Shown here: positions 19,371 to 29,403 of the stretch, one piece after another | Layout of the letters: each line of letters starts with the position of its first letter | Numbering within the stretch: position 1 is the first letter of the stretch | Notes under the pieces: generated by a model | Seen by the model: the letters and a program-made list of their open reading frames with translations, nothing else | The model's database searches: none | What the model was told of the DNA's origin: nothing | Program-made: the position numbers and the translations under genes | Source of the DNA: MWBF01 sp040772005 | Lineage (GTDB): Bacteria > Chloroflexota > Anaerolineae > CG2-30-64-16 | Length of the DNA stretch: 64,000 bases | NCBI GenBank assembly: GCA_040772005.1 | Contig: JAXGYZ010000003.1 | Coordinates: 496,001 to 560,000, forward strand | Direction: 5' to 3'

Positions 19371-20456
19371 ATGAACGAAGCCGAGAAGCAAGCCTATCTC
19401 GCCAAATACAAAGAGAAGAAGGCCAACGGTGAGTTGTTCTTCCCGCACTCGATCGGCAAGGACGCCATCGTGTCGCTCTTCGTCTTCATTGTGTTGGTGC
19501 TGCTCGCCGTCTTTGCGGGCGTGCCCGCGGAGCCGCCGGCCAATCCATCGGACTCATCCTATATCCCGCGGCCTGAGTGGTACTTCCTGTGGATGTTCCA
19601 GCTCCTGAAGTATTTCCCCGGCCAGCTCGAGGGCGTGGCGATTGTGGGTCTGGGCGTGCTGATCGCTGTCGGGCTGTTCGGCCTGCCGTTCTTTGACCGC
19701 AGCGCCAAGCGCCACCCGCGCAATCGACCCATCGCCAGCCTCGTGATGATTGGGATCGTGGCCGGCATCGTGTTCCTCACCATTCAGGCTGTCGTGACGA
19801 CCCCGCCCCAGGCCGAAGCCATCTCGATTGCCGGCGGCGAGGAGGCCAAGATTGCCGCGGGCGAGCAGTTTTACATCGAGTACTGCGCGGCGTGTCACGG
19901 CGAGGCAGGCGAGGGCGCGGAAATCGAGAACCAGCCGGGCGAGTTCACGAATCCGCTCAACGACCAGGACTTCCTGACTACGCACACGGACGACAACATC
20001 TTCAACGTCATCGACTACGGGTGGGACTCGCTGGGCATGCCGCCGTTCGGCCTGCGCTACGGCGGCGCGCTGACCGATCCGGATATCCGGGCCATCGTGG
20101 CGTTCATCCGCGCCTGGTACGTCGTGGAGGACGAGGAAGGCACGGAGAACCTGGCCCTGGTCGAGACGCCGAGCTTCAGCCAGCATGTGAAGCCCATCTT
20201 CGATAAACGCTGCCTGAGCTGTCACGGACGCCGCGTCAAGGGCGGGTACAGCGTCGAGACGTACGAGCAGGTGATGAACTCCGGCGACAACCCGCCGGTC
20301 ATCATCCCGGGCGATGCGGCGAACAGCATCCTCGCGCAGATGTTGCGCGGCATCGAGACCCCGGCCGGCGGGCAGATGCCGCCGGGTCGCCCGCTTCGCG
20401 CGGACCAGATCGACCTGGTAGAGCGCTGGATCAACCAGGGCGCGCTGAATAACTGA
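19371..20456 (+). CDS. qcrC: Cytochrome b subunit IV fused to diheme cytochrome c
   Basis: 361 aa. Residues 1-110 correspond to subunit IV of b6f/C-terminal cytochrome b, including the quinol-site PEWYFLW (69-74). A membrane helix at about 121-143 leads to two periplasmic c-type heme domains: CAACH (172-176) with likely ligand M223 in GMPPFG, and CLSCH (281-285) with likely ligand M336 in GGQMPPG. The second resembles the planctomycete-type/PSD1-like c domain. One chain therefore combines quinol-site and electron-exit functions. Separated from qcrB by a heptad repeat array but presumably cotranscribed. Confidence 0.9.
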   Translation: MNEAEKQAYLAKYKEKKANGELFFPHSIGKDAIVSLFVFIVLVLLAVFAGVPAEPPANPSDSSYIPRPEWYFLWMFQLLKYFPGQLEGVAIVGLGVLIAVGLFGLPFFDRSAKRHPRNRPIASLVMIGIVAGIVFLTIQAVVTTPPQAEAISIAGGEEAKIAAGEQFYIEYCAACHGEAGEGAEIENQPGEFTNPLNDQDFLTTHTDDNIFNVIDYGWDSLGMPPFGLRYGGALTDPDIRAIVAFIRAWYVVEDEEGTENLALVETPSFSQHVKPIFDKRCLSCHGRRVKGGYSVETYEQVMNSGDNPPVIIPGDAANSILAQMLRGIETPAGGQMPPGRPLRADQIDLVERWINQGALNN

Positions 20457-20463
20457 GGACGGG

Positions 20464-20521
20464 GTTACTGGTTACTCATTACTCGTTACTCATTGCATGA
20501 CGAGTAACGAGTAATAAGTAA
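20464..20521. repeat. Heptad array forming an inverted repeat
   Basis: TTACTGG/TTACTCA/TTACTCG units run into GACGAGTAACGAGTAATAAG after a 7-nt centre, so the array can fold as an AT-rich hairpin between the cytochrome bc and sdh genes. It may weakly terminate the upstream operon; that is inference. Confidence 0.75.
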
Positions 20522-20551
20522 ATACGCTTCGCGATTCGATGAGAGGGAAGC

Positions 20552-20941
20552 ATGAGTAAACTTGCACGGGTGTCGCTGCCCAGGGCACTGGCCTATCGCG
20601 GCGGACAGCCGATGATCGCCTGGCTGCTCCACCGCATCAGCGCCATCGGCATCGTGGTCTTCGTGTCCATGCACATCTGGGCTGCATTCTTCCTGTACGC
20701 CGTAGAGGGCACGACCGGGAGCATCGCGGGGGCGCTCACCGACTTCTACGAAGCGCTGCCCATGCAGATATTCGTGCTGTTCTGCGTGCTCTACCATGCG
20801 ATCAACGGCCTGCGCATCGTCGTCCTCGACATGTGGCCCGCGCTCTACCGGTTCAACCGCGAGGCCATGTGGGTGCAGTGGGCAATCTTTCTGCCGCTGT
20901 TCCTGCTGCCTGCCGTGCTCATGATTACGGGCGGACACTAA
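20552..20941 (+). CDS. sdhC: Succinate dehydrogenase cytochrome b556 subunit
   Basis: 129 aa, three membrane helices. The sdhC pattern is WLLHRISAIGIVVFVSMHIW in the first helix, with heme-ligand candidate H in SMHIW, and LYHAINGLRIVVLDMW in the second. It anchors SdhAB and reduces quinone. GAGAGGGAAGC precedes the ATG. The stop overlaps the RBS of the next gene, so sdhC, D, A and B form an operon in the order CDAB. Confidence 0.9.
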   Translation: MSKLARVSLPRALAYRGGQPMIAWLLHRISAIGIVVFVSMHIWAAFFLYAVEGTTGSIAGALTDFYEALPMQIFVLFCVLYHAINGLRIVVLDMWPALYRFNREAMWVQWAIFLPLFLLPAVLMITGGH

Positions 20942-20951
20942 GGAGGCTGTG

Positions 20952-21386
20952 ATGGCGATGACCGGTGCATTACCGCGCGGGCGGACAGGCAGCAAGTTCG
21001 AAACGTATATGTGGTTTTTCACGCGCCTCACAGGTATTCTGTTCCTGCTGATGGGCGCGTTCAATATCGTCTATGCCAATCTTGCGGGCGGGCAGGGCAA
21101 CATGGACGTCGGTGCGCAGATGCGCTGGGCTTTCTTCCCCATCTCGTTCCATGTCGAGTCCAGCGCGGTGGAAGTGACGCCCAATTTCGCCAATCCCTTC
21201 TGGCAGGTGTACAGCTTCCTGCTGCTGACGTTCACGGCCACGCACGGGTACAACGGCATCCGGGTGATCCTGCAGGATTACGTCCGCCACCCGCTGCTGC
21301 TGGCGTGGCTGAAGGCGCTGCTGTTCCTGCTGTGGGCCGGGCTCATCCTGGCCGCAATCTACCTGATCTTCGTCTTCGCAGGCTGA
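20952..21386 (+). CDS. sdhD: Succinate dehydrogenase membrane subunit D
   Basis: 144 aa. ATG 20952 is chosen over GTG 20949 and ATG 20958 because AGGAGG (20941-20946) is 5 nt away. Three hydrophobic segments (about 20-42, 78-100 and 112-140). WFFTRLTGILFLLMGAFNI and TATHGYNGIRVILQDYV are the second-anchor signatures with H in ATHGYNG as the likely heme or quinone-site histidine. Its region between helices one and two is long (about 35 residues) for SdhD. Confidence 0.85.
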   Translation: MAMTGALPRGRTGSKFETYMWFFTRLTGILFLLMGAFNIVYANLAGGQGNMDVGAQMRWAFFPISFHVESSAVEVTPNFANPFWQVYSFLLLTFTATHGYNGIRVILQDYVRHPLLLAWLKALLFLLWAGLILAAIYLIFVFAG

Positions 21387-21463
21387 CGCCTTCGGTTTGC
21401 CCCGGCGGCTGTGCGGGGTGGGCGGGCGCAGGCGCTGCGTGTTGAAAGGAGCTGATAGCCGAT

Positions 21464-23257
<1,794 letters not shown>

Positions 23258-23273
23258 TGGATTGGGGGGCACG

Positions 23274-23975
23274 ATGAGAGTACGGGTCAAAATCCGTCGC
23301 TTCAACCCGGAGAAGGATCGTAAGCCCTACTGGGCGACCTATACGGTGGACGCGGAGCCGACCGACCGGGTGCTGGACTTGCTCGTGCAGATCAAGAGCT
23401 ACCAGGACGGTTCGCTGACGTTCCGGCGCTCCTGCGCGCACGGCGTCTGCGGCTCCGATGCCATCGTCATCAACGGGCGCAACCGGCTGGCCTGCAAGGA
23501 GCTGGTGCAGGATGTCGGCAGGAGCATCCAGATCGAGGCGCTGCGCGGGCTGCCCGTCATCAAGGACCTGGTGGTGGATATGGAGCCGTTCTTCCGGCAG
23601 TATCGCTCCATCCTGCCGTTCCTCATCAACGATGAGCCGGCGCCCTACACCGAGCGCCTGCAAAGCCCCGAGGCGCGCGAGCGGTACGATGACACGACGA
23701 AGTGCATCCTGTGCGCGGCCTGCACGACCTCATGCCCCAGCTTCTGGGCGAACTCCAGCTTCGTCGGGCCGGCGGCCATCGTGCAGGCGCACCGGTTCAT
23801 CTTCGATGATCGCGACCGGGGCGCGCAGGCCCGCCTCGCCATCCTGGCCGAGGCGACGGGCGTCTGGCGCTGCCGCACCATCTACAACTGCACGGAGGCC
23901 TGCCCGCGCGATATCCAGATCACCCAGGCCATCGGTGAGGTGAAGAAGGCGATTACGACCGGCGAGATTCGGTAG
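23274..23975 (+). CDS. sdhB: Succinate dehydrogenase iron-sulfur protein
   Basis: 233 aa from ATG 23274, 16 bp after sdhA. The N-terminal ferredoxin domain has CAHGVCGSD with a further Cys in RLACKE for [2Fe-2S]. The C-terminal domain has CILCAACTTSCP and CTEACP for the [4Fe-4S] and [3Fe-4S] clusters. It links SdhA to the membrane anchors. A good terminator follows 27 bp after the stop. Confidence 0.95.
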   Translation: MRVRVKIRRFNPEKDRKPYWATYTVDAEPTDRVLDLLVQIKSYQDGSLTFRRSCAHGVCGSDAIVINGRNRLACKELVQDVGRSIQIEALRGLPVIKDLVVDMEPFFRQYRSILPFLINDEPAPYTERLQSPEARERYDDTTKCILCAACTTSCPSFWANSSFVGPAAIVQAHRFIFDDRDRGAQARLAILAEATGVWRCRTIYNCTEACPRDIQITQAIGEVKKAITTGEIR

Positions 23976-24002
23976 CCCGGTCGCATCGCGATAATCCGAC
24001 AC

Positions 24003-24041
24003 AAAGACCTTCGGGGTCGACCTCGAAGGTCTTTCTTGTTT
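24003..24041 (+). terminator. Rho-independent terminator after sdhB
   Basis: AAAGACCTTCG (24003-24013) pairs with CGAAGGTCTTT (24024-24034); GGTCGACC in the centre extends the stem; CTTGTTT follows. It ends sdhCDAB and faces the convergent PDZ gene. Confidence 0.82.
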
Positions 24042-24049
24042 CGATGCCG

Positions 24050-24613
24050 TCAGTCGCCGGGCAACTGCCGCTCCCGGAACATATCGACGTAGCGAATGCC
24101 CAGGAAGGGCAGTCCTTCCTCATTCTCGCCGAGCCTCACCTCGGCAGACAGGGTGCGCTCCCCGCGCAACACCTGAAGTGTTAGCTGATCGCCCGGTTCG
24201 TAAGTAGCAATGATATCCGCGAGCCGGTGGTTTGCGTCCACGGGCACGTTATCAACGCGCATAATCAGGTCGCCGACGCGCAGCCCCGCGTCATCTGCGG
24301 GTGAGTCCGCGATGACCTCGCGCACGAATGCCCCGCTCATGCCCAGGTTCGGCACGGCAGGCACCTCGGGGAAGTCCGGCATCCGCGGCATGTCCGGCAT
24401 TTCAGGCATCTCCGGCAGTTCCGGCATCTCCGGCATATCGGGCAGGCTGAAGCGCTCGACCGGCGCGACATCGGCCGGGGCAGCCTGGCGGGCGATGAGA
24501 TAGGCGACTGCGCCGCCCATGAACAGGCCGCCGCAACAGCCGAATATCAGCGCAATGACACCGACAAGCAGGGCAATCGTGCCGGTGCGGGTTGGTTCCG
24601 GCGTAGGGTTCAT
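24050..24613 (-). CDS. Membrane-anchored PDZ-domain protein with Met-Pro-Glu repeats
   Basis: 187 aa from ATG 24613, 7 nt after AGGAG (an upstream TTG is in frame). A single membrane helix (about 13-42) is followed by a linker of MPE/MPD/LPE triplets (about 58-82), then a PDZ domain (about 92-180, SPADDAGLRVGDLIMRVDNVPV). No protease domain is present, so it is probably a scaffold or an anchored partner of an envelope protease. The repeats make a stiff, acidic spacer. Cotranscription with neighbours is not evident. Confidence 0.8.
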   Translation of the reverse strand: MNPTPEPTRTGTIALLVGVIALIFGCCGGLFMGGAVAYLIARQAAPADVAPVERFSLPDMPEMPELPEMPEMPDMPRMPDFPEVPAVPNLGMSGAFVREVIADSPADDAGLRVGDLIMRVDNVPVDANHRLADIIATYEPGDQLTLQVLRGERTLSAEVRLGENEEGLPFLGIRYVDMFRERQLPGD

Positions 24614-24667
24614 CTTCAAGCTCCTGACAATGGAAGGATGCTGCTAAGTTACTACAAATCGAACCGA

Positions 24668-24696
24668 TTGACAAGCACTATTCAGGATGCTATAGT
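24668..24696 (+). promoter_or_regulatory. Consensus promoter for the downstream membrane protein
   Basis: TTGACA at 24668-24673, 17 bp, TATAGT at 24691-24696. It drives the plus-strand gene at 24763. Confidence 0.8.
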
Positions 24697-24762
24697 GCAG
24701 GCGTGGCCTGAACTTCGTTGCTCCGGGGTCATTTGCACCTGATTCTTCTCAGTGGAGGAAGC

Positions 24763-25245
24763 ATGACTCGTCCCTTCATTAAGGCCGGTATCTTCGGCGG
24801 GATTGCCCTGCTGGTCCTGAATCTCCTCGGCCTCATTCCTGTGGTGGGCCTGTGTACGCTGCCGTTGAGCCTGATCGCATACGGCGCGGTCGGCGCGCTG
24901 GCCGCCTCGTGGATGCCGGCGCCGCGCACGCCCGGCTCGGCCGCGGGCGAGGGCGCGCTGGCCGGGCTGATTGCCGGCCTCATCGCCGGCATCCTGCAAG
25001 TCATCCTGACGCCCCTCAGCCTCGCCATGTCGGGCGGCACGCAGACGTTGGTGAACCAGCTACCCGCGGAGAGCCTGCGCCAGCTCGAGGAGCTGGGGCT
25101 GAACCCTGAGGCCATCTTCGGGCCGGGCACGTTTGCCGGGTTCGCGCTGGTGTGCTGCCTGCCGCTGACGCTGGTGCTCGGCGCGGGGCTGGGCGCGCTG
25201 GGCGGCGTGATTTACGCGTCGGTGCGATCTGAGAATATGGGGTAA
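24763..25245 (+). CDS. Small glycine-rich membrane protein, unknown function
   Basis: 160 aa from ATG 24763 with GGAGGAAGC upstream. Four hydrophobic, Gly/Ala-rich segments (about 5-25, 29-48, 62-88 and 127-152), with a soluble loop between the third and fourth (SGGTQTLVNQLPAESLRQLEELGL). No family recognised with certainty; it resembles the many small DUF4199/DUF4013-like inner-membrane proteins only in general character. Own promoter. Confidence 0.7.
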   Translation: MTRPFIKAGIFGGIALLVLNLLGLIPVVGLCTLPLSLIAYGAVGALAASWMPAPRTPGSAAGEGALAGLIAGLIAGILQVILTPLSLAMSGGTQTLVNQLPAESLRQLEELGLNPEAIFGPGTFAGFALVCCLPLTLVLGAGLGALGGVIYASVRSENMG

Positions 25246-25261
25246 GGGGTTTCTGATACAT

Positions 25262-25290
25262 GAACCCGTTTTGTTCAACAGAACGGGTTC
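25262..25290. repeat. Inverted repeat AGAACGGGTTC family
   Basis: GAACCCGTTTTGTT at 25262-25275 pairs, with one mismatch, with AACAGAACGGGTTC at 25277-25290. Just upstream of dinB and could be an upstream terminator or a transposable-repeat copy. Confidence 0.65.
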
Positions 25291-25305
25291 GTGAGGCCCA
25301 CAACC

Positions 25306-26499
25306 ATGTCCACCCGAGCCATTCTGCACGTCGATCTCGACGCTTTTTTCGTCGCGGTCGAGCGGCTCGATAACCCGGCATTGATCGGCGTGCCGGTCAT
25401 CGTCGGGGGCCGGGCCGAGGTGCGCGGGGTGGTGGCGTCCGCCTCGTACGAGGCGCGGAAGTTCGGCATCCACTCCGCGATGCCCACGGCCCAGGCGCTG
25501 CGCCTGTGCCCGCACGCGGTGCTCGTTTCCGGCCACCGCGGCCGCTATTCCGAGATGTCCGACCGGGTGATGGCGATCCTGGCGGATTATACCCCGCTGC
25601 TCGAACCCCTCTCCATCGACGAAGCCTTCCTGGATGTCAGCGGCACGGAGGCCCACTATGGCCCGCCCGGCCGCCTCGCCCAGGCCATCCAGGACCGTAT
25701 CGAGGCCGAGCTCAACCTGTCCGCGTCGTTCGGTGTTGCGACCAATAAGCTCGTCGCCAAGATTGCCAGCGACCTGCGCAAGCCGCACGCGGTCACGGTC
25801 GTGCCGCCCGGCGGGGAGGCCCCGTTCCTCGCGCCGCTGCCCATCCGCAAGCTGTGGGGCGTGGGTCCGGTGACGGGCCGCGAGCTGGAGCGGCTCGGCG
25901 TGCAGACCATCGGTGACCTGGCCCGGCTGCCGCTCAAGGACCTGCAATGGCAGTTCGGGTCCGGCGGGGAGTGGCTGTGGCGCGCGGCACAGGGGCTGGA
26001 CGACAGCCCGGTGACGCCGGAGCATGAGACCAAGTCGCTCAGCCGGGAGGAGACGTTCGCCCAGGACATCCGGGACGCCGCGGTGCTGCGTCGCGAACTG
26101 CTGCGGCTCAGCGATGCGGTCGCGTCACGGCTGCGCCGGTACGGGTTTCAGGCGCGCACCATCGGGCTGAAGTTGCGCTACGGCGACTTCTCCACGCTGA
26201 CGCGGCAGACCACGCTGGAGGTCGCGACCGATTCAGGCCCGGCCATCTACGAGAGCGTGCTGGCGCTGTTCGATGCGGCATGGGACCGCCGGGCAGTGCG
26301 GCTGCTGGGGGTCAGCGGGACGGGACTCACGCGAGAGGGCCGCCAGCTGCGCCTGTTCGAGCAGGGCGACGAGCGCCAGGCGCACCTCGACGCTGCGCTC
26401 GACAGCATCCGCGCGCGCTACGGCGAGCGGGCCGTTCAACGCGCGTCGCTGCTGGAGGAGCCGGAGGAGTTGTGGATCGGGCGAACGGTGACGAAGTGA
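25306..26499 (+). CDS. dinB: DNA polymerase IV (Y-family)
   Basis: 397 aa from ATG 25306; an upstream GTG at 25291 overlaps the repeat. Palm-domain carboxylates are D in HVDLDAFFVAVE and D104-E105 in SIDEAFLDVSG, and the finger segment is ASYEARKFGIHSAMP. The thumb HhH region and little-finger domain (about 245-360) are present. It bypasses lesions with low fidelity. It ends before the DUF559 repeat island and there is no obvious LexA box in the short upstream region. Confidence 0.93.
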   Translation: MSTRAILHVDLDAFFVAVERLDNPALIGVPVIVGGRAEVRGVVASASYEARKFGIHSAMPTAQALRLCPHAVLVSGHRGRYSEMSDRVMAILADYTPLLEPLSIDEAFLDVSGTEAHYGPPGRLAQAIQDRIEAELNLSASFGVATNKLVAKIASDLRKPHAVTVVPPGGEAPFLAPLPIRKLWGVGPVTGRELERLGVQTIGDLARLPLKDLQWQFGSGGEWLWRAAQGLDDSPVTPEHETKSLSREETFAQDIRDAAVLRRELLRLSDAVASRLRRYGFQARTIGLKLRYGDFSTLTRQTTLEVATDSGPAIYESVLALFDAAWDRRAVRLLGVSGTGLTREGRQLRLFEQGDERQAHLDAALDSIRARYGERAVQRASLLEEPEELWIGRTVTK

Positions 26500-26516
26500 C
26501 CTCACCCCCCCCCCGC

Positions 26517-26567
26517 CCCCCTCTCCTGAACGTGCGAGCTTCGCTCGCCTCGGTTCAGGAGAGGGGG
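26517..26567. repeat. REP-like hairpin 5' of DUF559 gene
   Basis: CCCCCTCTCCTGAAC (26517-26531) and GTTCAGGAGAGGGGG (26553-26567) are perfect inverted 15-mers; inside, GCGAGC/GCTCGC pairs again. Part of the CTCACCCCC...CCCTCTCC family. Confidence 0.75.
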
Positions 26568-26628
26568 AGCTTTACCCATGAAAATCCACATGGTAAGAAT
26601 TGACGATAGCCGCTGGCCCAACAGCTTC

Positions 26629-26697
26629 ACACCCCTCTCCTGAGCTTGCTCGGGAGAGGGGGTGCGAGCGAAGCTCGCATTGGGGGTGAGGTTCACC
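26629..26697. repeat. Second REP-like hairpin immediately 5' of DUF559 gene
   Basis: CACCCCTCTCCTGAGC-TT-GCTCGGGAGAGGGGGTG followed by GCGAGCGAAGCTCGC and GGGGGTGAGG. Same family as the flanking copies; it ends 3 bp before the gene's ATG. Confidence 0.75.
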
Positions 26698-26699
26698 TT

Positions 26700-27080
26700 A
26701 TGACCCGCAAATCGCGCGGCAAGCCTGAGGCCGCAATCGTCGAGCGTGCACGCGAGTTTCGGCAAGCAGAGACAACCGCCGAGCAGATCCTTTGGGAAGC
26801 CCTGCGCGCTCGACGGCTGGCGGGGCTGAAGTTCCGCCGCCAGCATCCCTACCACCACCTGATCCTGGACTTCTTCTGTGTCGAGAAGCAGTGTGCCATC
26901 GAACTCGATGGTGGCGTTCACGATGTTCCTGCACAGCGTGAACACGACAGAGCACGTGACTTATACCTGGCCGAGCGAGGAATCCGGGTGATTCACATCC
27001 GGAATGAGAAGGTATTTGCGGACCTGCCACAAACGCTAGCCGACATCCTTGCAAACGTCGAGTCAGCCAGTAACTCGTGA
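26700..27080 (+). CDS. DUF559 endonuclease-domain protein
   Basis: 126 aa from ATG 26700. The PD-(D/E)XK-type core of DUF559/Vsr-like proteins is visible: LWEALRARRLAGLKFRRQHP, ILDFFCVEKQCAIELDGGVH (D and ExD acidic residues) and RDLYLAERGIRVIHIRNEKV. Small, basic N terminus, no signal. It lies alone between repeat hairpins, not next to restriction-modification or mismatch-repair genes. A plausible stand-alone nuclease or remnant of a mobile system; activity is not shown. Confidence 0.78.
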   Translation: MTRKSRGKPEAAIVERAREFRQAETTAEQILWEALRARRLAGLKFRRQHPYHHLILDFFCVEKQCAIELDGGVHDVPAQREHDRARDLYLAERGIRVIHIRNEKVFADLPQTLADILANVESASNS

Positions 27081-27081
27081 T

Positions 27082-27213
27082 CACCTCACCCCGTGCGGCC
27101 TCCGGCTACCCACCCCTCTCTCCGACTGCGGTCCAGGACAGCGAGAGGCTCACCTGTGCTGAACTCCCCCTCTCCTGAAAGCCGTGCTTTCAGGAGAGGG
27201 GGTAGGGGGTGAG
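27082..27213. repeat. REP-like repeat 3' of DUF559 gene
   Basis: CTCACCCCGTGCGGCCTCCGG...CCCTCTCTCC then a perfect hairpin CCCCCTCTCCTGAAAG (27166-27181) / CTTTCAGGAGAGGGGG (27187-27202) and GGGGGTGAGG. Mirror-image of the 5' copies, so the gene is bracketed by inverted repeats. Confidence 0.75.
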
Positions 27214-27215
27214 GT

Positions 27216-28193
27216 CTACTCCGAACAGCTCCGGCAGCCGACGGTCGTGACCGCGCCGTCCGACAGGCCGACCAGGAGCAGTGCGCCGGCGGTCAACCCT
27301 TCCGGTGCAGCGACACACATCGGCGCGACGTCTTCGGGCAGGTCCAGCGGCAGCTCCAGCCAGGATTCCCCGTTGTCCTCGGAGAGATACAGCCCGCTAT
27401 CCATCAGCACCAGGAGTCGCGGGGGCGCGGGATACTCGGGATCGAGCAGCACGGCGTTGACTGCGCCCGCGGGCAGCCCGGAGAGGTGCGTCCAGTTCTT
27501 GCCGCGGTCCGCGGAAATCCACAGCCCTGCTTCCTCCGTGCCGACGAGGATGATGCCATCCTGCTCGTAGTGCGGCGACAGGGCCAGCGCCAGGACCGGC
27601 GCAGCTTCTTCGGGGAGGGGGACCTCGCGCCAGGCCCGGCCGCCGTTGGTGCTGCGGAAGAGGCCGGTCTCCGTGCCCGCGAACAGCGTCTCGTCGGCTC
27701 CGAAGTTCGGTGAGAGCGCGAGGCACAGGACGTTCAGGTCGATGAGCCCGAAGTTCCACGCCACCCAGTTGGAGCCGCGATTGGCCGAGCGGAACACGCC
27801 GTCCTGCATCGACCCGGCGAACAGGATGCCGTCTTCCTCGTAGGCGGGCGAGACGCACAACGTGGATACGGTCGGCGGAGGCGCGGGCAGGGTTGCGACC
27901 TGCCAGGTCTGTCCGCCGTCGGTCGAGCGCAGGACGGAACCGGCTACGCCTGCAAAGACGGTCTGGTCGTGCCTGAACGCGGGCGAAACGGCGACCGCCG
28001 GTGTCGGCAGGGCCTCCGGCAGGTTCAGCGCGGCATAGGCAGGCTCCCAGGTCGTGCCCCGGTCGGCCGATCGGAGCAGGCCCGCGGCGGTGGCAGCGAA
28101 ACAGATGCCGTCGCCGGCAAATTCGGGCGAGGGTGCAAGGGCATAGACCACAGCGCCGGCGTCGGCGGCTTCTTCGAAGACTGGTTCTGACAT
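27216..28193 (-). CDS. Asp-box (BNR/YCF48-like) beta-propeller protein
   Basis: 325 aa, cytoplasmic (no signal peptide). Asp-box motifs of the form S-T/A-D/N-x-G-x-x-W recur about every 45-50 residues (SADRGTTW, STDGGQTW, SANRGSNW, STNGGRAW, SADRGKNW, SEDNGESW), together with LALSP/VSPxxxxDxxLFAG repeats. Family members form six- or seven-bladed propellers. Not a sialidase: catalytic Arg triad and Tyr are not visible. Function unknown; related in type to the secreted one at 38706. Ends in a C-rich tail (GCRSCSE). Confidence 0.8.
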   Translation of the reverse strand: MSEPVFEEAADAGAVVYALAPSPEFAGDGICFAATAAGLLRSADRGTTWEPAYAALNLPEALPTPAVAVSPAFRHDQTVFAGVAGSVLRSTDGGQTWQVATLPAPPPTVSTLCVSPAYEEDGILFAGSMQDGVFRSANRGSNWVAWNFGLIDLNVLCLALSPNFGADETLFAGTETGLFRSTNGGRAWREVPLPEEAAPVLALALSPHYEQDGIILVGTEEAGLWISADRGKNWTHLSGLPAGAVNAVLLDPEYPAPPRLLVLMDSGLYLSEDNGESWLELPLDLPEDVAPMCVAAPEGLTAGALLLVGLSDGAVTTVGCRSCSE

Positions 28194-28263
28194 GATTGTG
28201 GCTCTCTGTCTGTGGGATTCATGTGAGAAGGCATTTTACGGGCAATCGGCGTGCAGAGCAAAC

Positions 28264-28306
28264 TTGCCCGGCATAGCGGACGGTGATAGCATGGTATCGT
28301 TACCAT
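28264..28306 (+). promoter_or_regulatory. Promoter with LacI-type operator for epimerase operon
   Basis: TTGCCC (28264-28269), 17 bp, TAGCAT (28287-28292). A 16-bp palindrome ATGGTATCGTTACCAT with central CG and 14 of 16 matching positions (28291-28306) overlaps the start region of transcription. Central CG and symmetry suggest a LacI/GalR-type operator. A LacI-family gene lies 4 kb downstream on the other strand. Confidence 0.5.
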
Positions 28307-28323
28307 TTCAAGGAGAAACTCGA

Positions 28324-29388
28324 ATGACACAATATAATCTCACTGCCGCGACCAGTCCTGACCTCAAGAAGGACGACCTCATCGTCATCGCAGGCGCGGG
28401 CGGCTTCATTGCCGGCGCACTGACCCGCCATTTCCACGAGCAGGGCTTCACCCGCATCCGCGCCATCGACAAGAAGCCGCTGCCCTACTGGTACCAGCGG
28501 ACCCCGGGCGTCGAGAATCTGTGCCTGGATCTCAGCGACCGTGCGAATGCGGAAAAGGCCGTCGAAGGCGCGGCGGAGGTCTACAACCTGGCCGCAGATA
28601 TGGGCGGCATGGGCTTTATCGAGCGGTTCCGCATCGAGTGCCTGCGCAGTATCCTCATCAACACCCACCTCGTCGAGGCGGCGTACCGCGCGGGCGCGCG
28701 GCGCTACTTCTTCTCGTCCTCCGCGTGCGCGTACAACACCGACCTGCAGAAGGACCCGAACGTGCGCGCGCTCAAGGAGTCGGATGCGTATCCGGCGATG
28801 GCCGAGCGCGGCTACGGCTGGGAGAAGCTGATGAGCGAGATGTTCTGCCAGGAGTACTGGGCGGAACGGGGCATGAAGACCTTCATCGCGCGCTTCCACA
28901 ACATCTACGGCCCGAACGGCACGTGGTACGGCGGCCGGGAGAAGGCTCCCGCGGCGCTCTCCCGCAAGGTCATCGAGGCGAAGGACACCGGCAAGCTGGA
29001 AATCGACATCTGGGGCGACGGCACGCAGACCCGCAGCTTCTGCTTCATCGACGACTGCATTAAGGGCATCGACATGATCACCCATTGCGAGGACCTGGTT
29101 GCCACGCCCATCAACCTCGGCTCGCACGAGCTGGTCTCGATCAACGAGTTGGTCGACATTATCGAGGACATCGCGGGCGTCAAGCTGCAGCGCACGTACC
29201 AGCTCGATGCGCCGAAGGGCGTTGCGGGCCGCAACAGCGACAACACCTTCATCAAGTCCGTCCTCGGCTGGGAGCCCAACACGCCGCTGCGCGAGGGCAT
29301 GCGTCGGACGTACGAGTGGATCGAGGGGCAGTATTACGCGCGCAAGGCAGGCAAGCAGGTCGTCAGCGAGCACGTCGTAACCGCCTGA
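28324..29388 (+). CDS. NAD-dependent sugar-nucleotide epimerase (GDP-mannose 3,5-epimerase-like)
   Basis: 354 aa from ATG 28324 with AAGGAG. Extended short-chain dehydrogenase fold: GAGGFIAGAL at about 16-25, catalytic Ser in SSSACAYN and YGWEK (Tyr-x-x-x-Lys). AADMGGMGFIERF is close to the plant GDP-mannose 3,5-epimerase signature. Such enzymes convert GDP-mannose to GDP-L-galactose/gulose. The following two genes suggest that the locus activates and alters a sugar as an NDP derivative. Substrate is inferred. Confidence 0.85.
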   Translation: MTQYNLTAATSPDLKKDDLIVIAGAGGFIAGALTRHFHEQGFTRIRAIDKKPLPYWYQRTPGVENLCLDLSDRANAEKAVEGAAEVYNLAADMGGMGFIERFRIECLRSILINTHLVEAAYRAGARRYFFSSSACAYNTDLQKDPNVRALKESDAYPAMAERGYGWEKLMSEMFCQEYWAERGMKTFIARFHNIYGPNGTWYGGREKAPAALSRKVIEAKDTGKLEIDIWGDGTQTRSFCFIDDCIKGIDMITHCEDLVATPINLGSHELVSINELVDIIEDIAGVKLQRTYQLDAPKGVAGRNSDNTFIKSVLGWEPNTPLREGMRRTYEWIEGQYYARKAGKQVVSEHVVTA

Positions 29389-29403
29389 GCGGGAGGCCAT
29401 CTC

